From Agromyces albus (GTDB lineage Bacteria > Actinomycetota > Actinomycetes > Actinomycetales > Microbacteriaceae), in assembly GCF_030815405.1 (NCBI RefSeq), contig NZ_JAUSWX010000001.1:62001-126000 (forward strand): DNA of 64,000 bases. The letters run 5' to 3'. The position numbers and the translations under genes were made by a program. Of this stretch, positions 60,520 to 64,000 are shown piece by piece; positions within the stretch are counted from its first letter, which is position 1, and each line of letters starts with the position of its first letter. The notes under the pieces are model-generated. The model worked only from the letters and a program-made list of their open reading frames with translations, did no database searches and was not told the DNA's origin.

Positions 60520-61290
60520 TCAGCCGTCGTTCCGCCGGGGGTTCGGCGGGCGGCGGCGTTCCCACGCGTCGATGATGTGCGCACGCATGGCCGCCTCGGC
60601 GGCTTCGGGATCGGCCGCCTCGATGGCCGCGAACACCGCCTCGTGTTCGTCGAGCGTGAGCTCGAGCTCACTGTGCCTGCTGAACCGGGCGCTGAGCCGT
60701 GCCTGGTAGAAGAGCGTCTTGACGATGTTGTCGGCAAGGCGATTGTCGGTCATCTCACCGACGACGGCGTGGAACACCACGTCGGCCTCGCCGAACGCCG
60801 GCTCGTCGCCGATCGTGTCTCGCATGAGCTGGAGGGCGTTGCGCAGACGCTCGAGCTGTTGTTGCGTGCGCGATTCGGCGGCATCCTTCGCGATGACCGC
60901 TTCGAGCGCGGCGCGCACCTCGGTCAGATCGTCGAGCACGCCGAGCGTCGCGTCGTTCGCCACGAGGGCGGAGAGCACGGTCGCGTCGAGCATGTTCCAT
61001 GAGCGGGATGGGGTCACTTGAGTGCCGCGGCCTTGCGCCACGGTGACGAGCCCCTTCTCCTCGAGGCGCTTCACCGACTCTCGGATGACCGTGCGACTGA
61101 CGCCGAACTGCTCGCAGAGCACTGCCTCGGGAGGGAGCGTTCCCCCGGTCGGGATGTCGCCGCGCACGATCGCCTCGACGAGCTCGGCGACCACCGTCAC
61201 CCCGAGCCTCGGCGAGCGCGCCCGCGTGGTCATCGATGGCGACCAACCCGACTGAACGGTCTCGTCAGCCGTGCTCGATTCAGGAGACAT
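60520..61290 (-). CDS. GntR-family regulator (FadR subfamily)
   Basis: A 256-residue GntR-type regulator with winged helix (LPPEAVLCEQFGVSRTVIRESVKRL) and a helical FCD domain (EADVVFHAVVGEMTDN). The ATG at 61290 has AGG about 8 bases upstream; the GTG at 61296 is possible. It diverges from the CUT1 operon starting at 61425, and a palindrome between them is the expected operator. The effector is probably a sugar acid or sugar taken up by that system. Confidence 0.88.
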   Translation of the reverse strand: MSPESSTADETVQSGWSPSMTTRARSPRLGVTVVAELVEAIVRGDIPTGGTLPPEAVLCEQFGVSRTVIRESVKRLEEKGLVTVAQGRGTQVTPSRSWNMLDATVLSALVANDATLGVLDDLTEVRAALEAVIAKDAAESRTQQQLERLRNALQLMRDTIGDEPAFGEADVVFHAVVGEMTDNRLADNIVKTLFYQARLSARFSRHSELELTLDEHEAVFAAIEAADPEAAEAAMRAHIIDAWERRRPPNPRRNDG

Positions 61291-61343
61291 GCGCACAGCC
61301 TAGCGAGCACGACGTCACACCTATGATGTTCACTCTTGCAGAG

Positions 61344-61363
61344 TACATCACATGTATGATGTA
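61344..61363. promoter_or_regulatory. FadR-type palindromic operator
   Basis: TACATCA (61344-61350) and TGATGTA (61357-61363) form a perfect inverted repeat around CATGTA. A further half-site, TATGATGT, is at 61322-61329. It lies between the GntR-type regulator and the binding-protein gene. Confidence 0.65.
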
Positions 61364-61424
61364 ATCACTCTTGCTCCCACGAGTGCTTTGTCGTCAGAGA
61401 CGCCGACCAGAAAGAAGTTGCGAG

Positions 61425-62795
61425 ATGTCACAGCAAACGTCCCCCCGGCGCCGATCCATTCGGCTCCTCTCCGTGGCCGCAACTGCGGTCGCCGGGCTCC
61501 TCGCGCTCAGCGGGTGCTCCACGAGCGACACGGGCGGGGGTGACAGCACGTACGGCTTCACCCAGGCCGAGCAGGTCGAAGGCAGCGAGATCACCGTGTG
61601 GGTCGACGCGTCTCGTGAGCCCGCCGTCACCGCCTTCGAGAAGGCCTACCCCGACATCAAGATCTCGTACGAGACCTACGACGGCTCGTCGGGCGGCAGC
61701 GGAAGCTTCCAGAGCAAGATCGCCCTCATGGACCAGGCCGGCGAGGGCTGGCCCGACGTGGTCTTCTCCACGCAGCAGAACGACGCGATCTGGGCCTCGA
61801 AGCCGACCACCAGCGGGGAGCAGGGCTTCGCGGCCCCGCTCAACAAGGGACTCCTCGACCAGGACTTCCTCGATGGGTTCGCCGACGGCGCACTCGACTA
61901 CGCCACGATCGACGGCACGGTCTACGCCCTCCGCAATGACCTCGCCCAGACCGTCTTCTACTACAACCAGGCGCTCCTCGACCAGTTCGGCTACGAGGTC
62001 CCCACCACGTGGGAGGAGTACGCCGAGCTCGGCGACAAGCTCGCCGCCGAGCACCCCGGCTACATCCTCGGCACCATGGGCGACACGTTCATGACCTACG
62101 TCTATTACGGCGGATCCGAGTCGCCGGTGTTCCAGTCCCCTGAGGCCGGCGTGTTCCACTCCGACGTGAGCGACGAGCACACGCAGAAGATCTCGAAGAT
62201 CATCGACGGCATGCTCGCGAACGGCACGCTCGTGCAGGACAGCTTCTTCAGTGCCGAGTTCGCGGCCAAGTACGCCGACAAGCTCGTCGGCGTGCCGGGA
62301 CCGGTCTGGTACACGGGAGCCATCTTCCAGGGCGGCCTCGCCGTTCCCGCCGGACAGATCGGCGTCGCGCCGCCGCTCAAGTGGGAAGACGGCGACGTGG
62401 CGGCCGGCAACGTCGGCGGTGGCCAGTGGTACGCGTCGAGTCACTCGAAGAACCTCGAGGCCGTCAAGACCTTCCTCGAATTCGTGACGAGCGCCGACGA
62501 GTTCCAGGTCGACGCCTCCTCGGGCTACCCGGCCTACACGGATGCCGCCACCAAGTGGCTGGCCAAGCAGGCCGAGGCCGGCTACTTCGTGAACGACGAC
62601 TTCCAGACAATCATGAGCGACGCCGCCACGCAGATCTGGGACGGCTGGAACGTCACGAACTGGAGCCCCGAGACCGCCTGGGCGAAGGTCGTCATCCCGG
62701 GCATCGCCGCCGGTGAGACCGTCGAATCCCTCCTGCCTGCCTGGCAGAAGGAGCTCGAGAACGAGGCGACGGTCAACGGCTACACCGTCAAGTGA
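61425..62795 (+). CDS. ABC sugar-binding lipoprotein (CUT1)
   Basis: A 456-residue binding lipoprotein with lipobox LSGC (Cys31). The ATG at 61425 gives a normal Arg-rich signal start; the upstream in-frame extension is not coding. It is the first gene of an operon that runs off the right edge. The permease start overlaps its stop (GTGA), so there is no intercistronic hairpin here. The ligand is unknown; control by a FadR-type regulator hints at a sugar acid or glycoside from the adjacent locus. Confidence 0.9.
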   Translation: MSQQTSPRRRSIRLLSVAATAVAGLLALSGCSTSDTGGGDSTYGFTQAEQVEGSEITVWVDASREPAVTAFEKAYPDIKISYETYDGSSGGSGSFQSKIALMDQAGEGWPDVVFSTQQNDAIWASKPTTSGEQGFAAPLNKGLLDQDFLDGFADGALDYATIDGTVYALRNDLAQTVFYYNQALLDQFGYEVPTTWEEYAELGDKLAAEHPGYILGTMGDTFMTYVYYGGSESPVFQSPEAGVFHSDVSDEHTQKISKIIDGMLANGTLVQDSFFSAEFAAKYADKLVGVPGPVWYTGAIFQGGLAVPAGQIGVAPPLKWEDGDVAAGNVGGGQWYASSHSKNLEAVKTFLEFVTSADEFQVDASSGYPAYTDAATKWLAKQAEAGYFVNDDFQTIMSDAATQIWDGWNVTNWSPETAWAKVVIPGIAAGETVESLLPAWQKELENEATVNGYTVK

Positions 62796-63742
62796 CCATG
62801 ACCGTCATCTCGCCCCCGGCTCCCGCCGGCGTCGTCCCCACGGGGCGGCGCCGGCCGGCGGGCCGGCGCGGCACGCAGCTCAACTCGGGCCAGTCGCGCT
62901 ACGGCTACCTGTTCGTCAGCGGCTACACCCTCCTGCTCATCGCCTTCGGGCTGCTCCCCACCCTCTACGCCGTGTACCTCGCGTTCACGCGCAACGGCGC
63001 GTTCGTCGGCGTCGACAACTTCGTGCGAGTCTTCAACGACTACCGATTCCTGCCGGCCGTGGCCCACGTCGCGCTGTACGTGCTCTTCTGGCTCGTGAGC
63101 CTCATCGTCCTCGTCGTGATCCTCGCGATCGTGGTGCACGGCATCCGGGTCCGCTGGCTCGGCAACACTGCCCGGTTCCTCTTCTACATTCCCGGCGCCA
63201 TCGCCGGCGCCTCGAGCGTGCTGCTCTGGCTCTTCGTGCTCGATCCCACCGTGAGCCCGGTCTCGGGCCTGCTGCACGCCATGGGCTACGAGTCACTCGT
63301 GAATGTCGTCGCAGTGGGCAACCTGCCCGTCGTGTTCACGGCGATCGCCTTCTGGGCGGGCGCGGGCGGCTGGATCGTGATCATGTACGGGGCACTCAAC
63401 AACATCAGCACCGACGTGATGGAGGCCGCCCGCATCGACGGAGCCTCGCATGTGCAGACCGCGTGGCACATCCAGCTGCCGATGCTCGCCAAGTGGATCA
63501 GCTACATGGGCATCATGTCGCTGGCTGCCGGCACCCAGCTGTTCGTCGAGCCCAAGGTGCTCGCCCAGGCGACCAAGAACGTCGTGCCCGAGGACTACTC
63601 GCTCAATCAGCTGGCCTACCTGTACGCGTTCCGGCAGAACGACTTCTCGGGATCCGCCGCGATCTCGATCACGCTGCTCGTGGTCGCGCTCGGCCTGTCC
63701 ACCGTCTTCATCTTCCGCGGAAAGCTGTTCGAACGTGACTGA
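62792..63742 (+). CDS. CUT1 ABC permease, MalF type
   Basis: A 316-residue permease with about six membrane helices and the EAA loop (VMEAARIDGASHVQTAWHIQL). The GTG at 62792 overlaps the binding-protein stop; the ATG at 62798 is an alternative. Its stop lies within the first codons of the next permease (8-base overlap). Confidence 0.88.
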   Translation: MTMTVISPPAPAGVVPTGRRRPAGRRGTQLNSGQSRYGYLFVSGYTLLLIAFGLLPTLYAVYLAFTRNGAFVGVDNFVRVFNDYRFLPAVAHVALYVLFWLVSLIVLVVILAIVVHGIRVRWLGNTARFLFYIPGAIAGASSVLLWLFVLDPTVSPVSGLLHAMGYESLVNVVAVGNLPVVFTAIAFWAGAGGWIVIMYGALNNISTDVMEAARIDGASHVQTAWHIQLPMLAKWISYMGIMSLAAGTQLFVEPKVLAQATKNVVPEDYSLNQLAYLYAFRQNDFSGSAAISITLLVVALGLSTVFIFRGKLFERD

Positions 63743-64000
63743 TCACACCACCCGCAGACGGCGGGCCATGCTCACCCCCGCACAGTGGATCGGGCGGGCG
63801 GTCGTAGCGCTCGTGCTGGCCGTGTTCGCGGCCTTCTTCATCCTCCCGATCATCTGGCTGATCCTGGCCCCGACGAAGACCAACAACGAGCTGCTCCTCA
63901 GCGGGCCGTTCAGCTTCGGAAGCCTCGACCAACTGGCGGCCAACTGGAACGAGCTGTTCGCCTTCGGCGGCGGAGTCTTCGCCACGTGGCTCGGCAACTC
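63735..64000 (+). CDS. CUT1 ABC permease, MalG type (partial)
   Basis: The frame opens at the GTG at 63735 (MTDHTTRRRRAMLTPAQWIGR) and is still open at the window end. One membrane helix and the start of the periplasmic loop are visible (LPIIWLILAPTKTNNELLL). This is the usual second permease of the importer. The rest lies outside the window. Confidence 0.85.
   Translation, partial: MTDHTTRRRRAMLTPAQWIGRAVVALVLAVFAAFFILPIIWLILAPTKTNNELLLSGPFSFGSLDQLAANWNELFAFGGGVFATWLGN

Noticed and set aside
1..64000. CRISPR arrays, rRNA, intact insertion sequences, phage genes
   Set aside because: I looked for regularly spaced repeats, rRNA-like stretches and transposase or phage motifs on both strands and found none I could support.

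Overview
The window is high-GC actinobacterial DNA, most like Microbacteriaceae (an Agromyces/Microbacterium-type genome). This rests on family resemblance, on the frequent ATGA and GTGA gene overlaps, and on six CUT1 sugar importers that have no ATPase of their own. Almost all of it is accessory carbohydrate metabolism. No rRNA, CRISPR array or intact insertion sequence was seen.

Layout: (1) 25-2238, two carboxymuconolactone decarboxylase/AhpD-type proteins facing a LysR regulator. (2) 2724-8477, an alpha-glucoside operon: binding protein, two permeases, GH13 alpha-glucosidase, LacI repressor. (3) 8627-14652, a leftward operon of binding protein, two permeases and a leaderless GH66 enzyme, with a divergent ROK repressor. 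(4) 15331-24939, a second, paralogous ROK repressor divergent from an operon of binding protein, two permeases, isomaltase-type GH13 and a secreted GH49 dextranase fused to glucodextranase-type B and C domains. Regions 3 and 4 look like two arms of dextran/isomalto-oligosaccharide use. (5) 24980-26500, a scar: a truncated epoxide hydrolase and a truncated MarR gene meet at one junction, followed by a frameshifted SRPBCC gene and the 3' end of a tRNA.

(6) 26598-32728, a LacI repressor and a CUT1 importer operon ending in a GH39 enzyme. (7) 32739-40771, an oxidative L-fucose-type pathway (aldo/keto reductase, lactonase, L-fuconate dehydratase, SDR, MDR) with a FadR-type regulator, a D-2-hydroxyacid dehydrogenase and a GH43-like protein. 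(8) 40841-60516, a polysaccharide-utilization block: a secreted 1418-residue lyase-like protein, GH27, a frameshifted GH43, GH2, an LplA-type importer, LacI, GH95, GH43 and GH127. Three near-identical CAATCGATTG operators tie it together. (9) 60520-end, a FadR-type regulator and a sixth CUT1 operon that runs off the window.

How it may work together (inference): in region 8 the secreted lyase-like enzyme would open an extracellular fucosylated or arabinosylated galactan-like polymer. The LplA system would import fragments, and cytoplasmic GH2, GH27, GH95, GH127 and GH43 would trim them. Released L-fucose or L-galactose would then enter the oxidative route of region 7. In regions 3 and 4 the secreted GH49 would cut dextran outside, two importers would take up isomalto-oligosaccharides, and GH66 and GH13 would finish the digestion inside.
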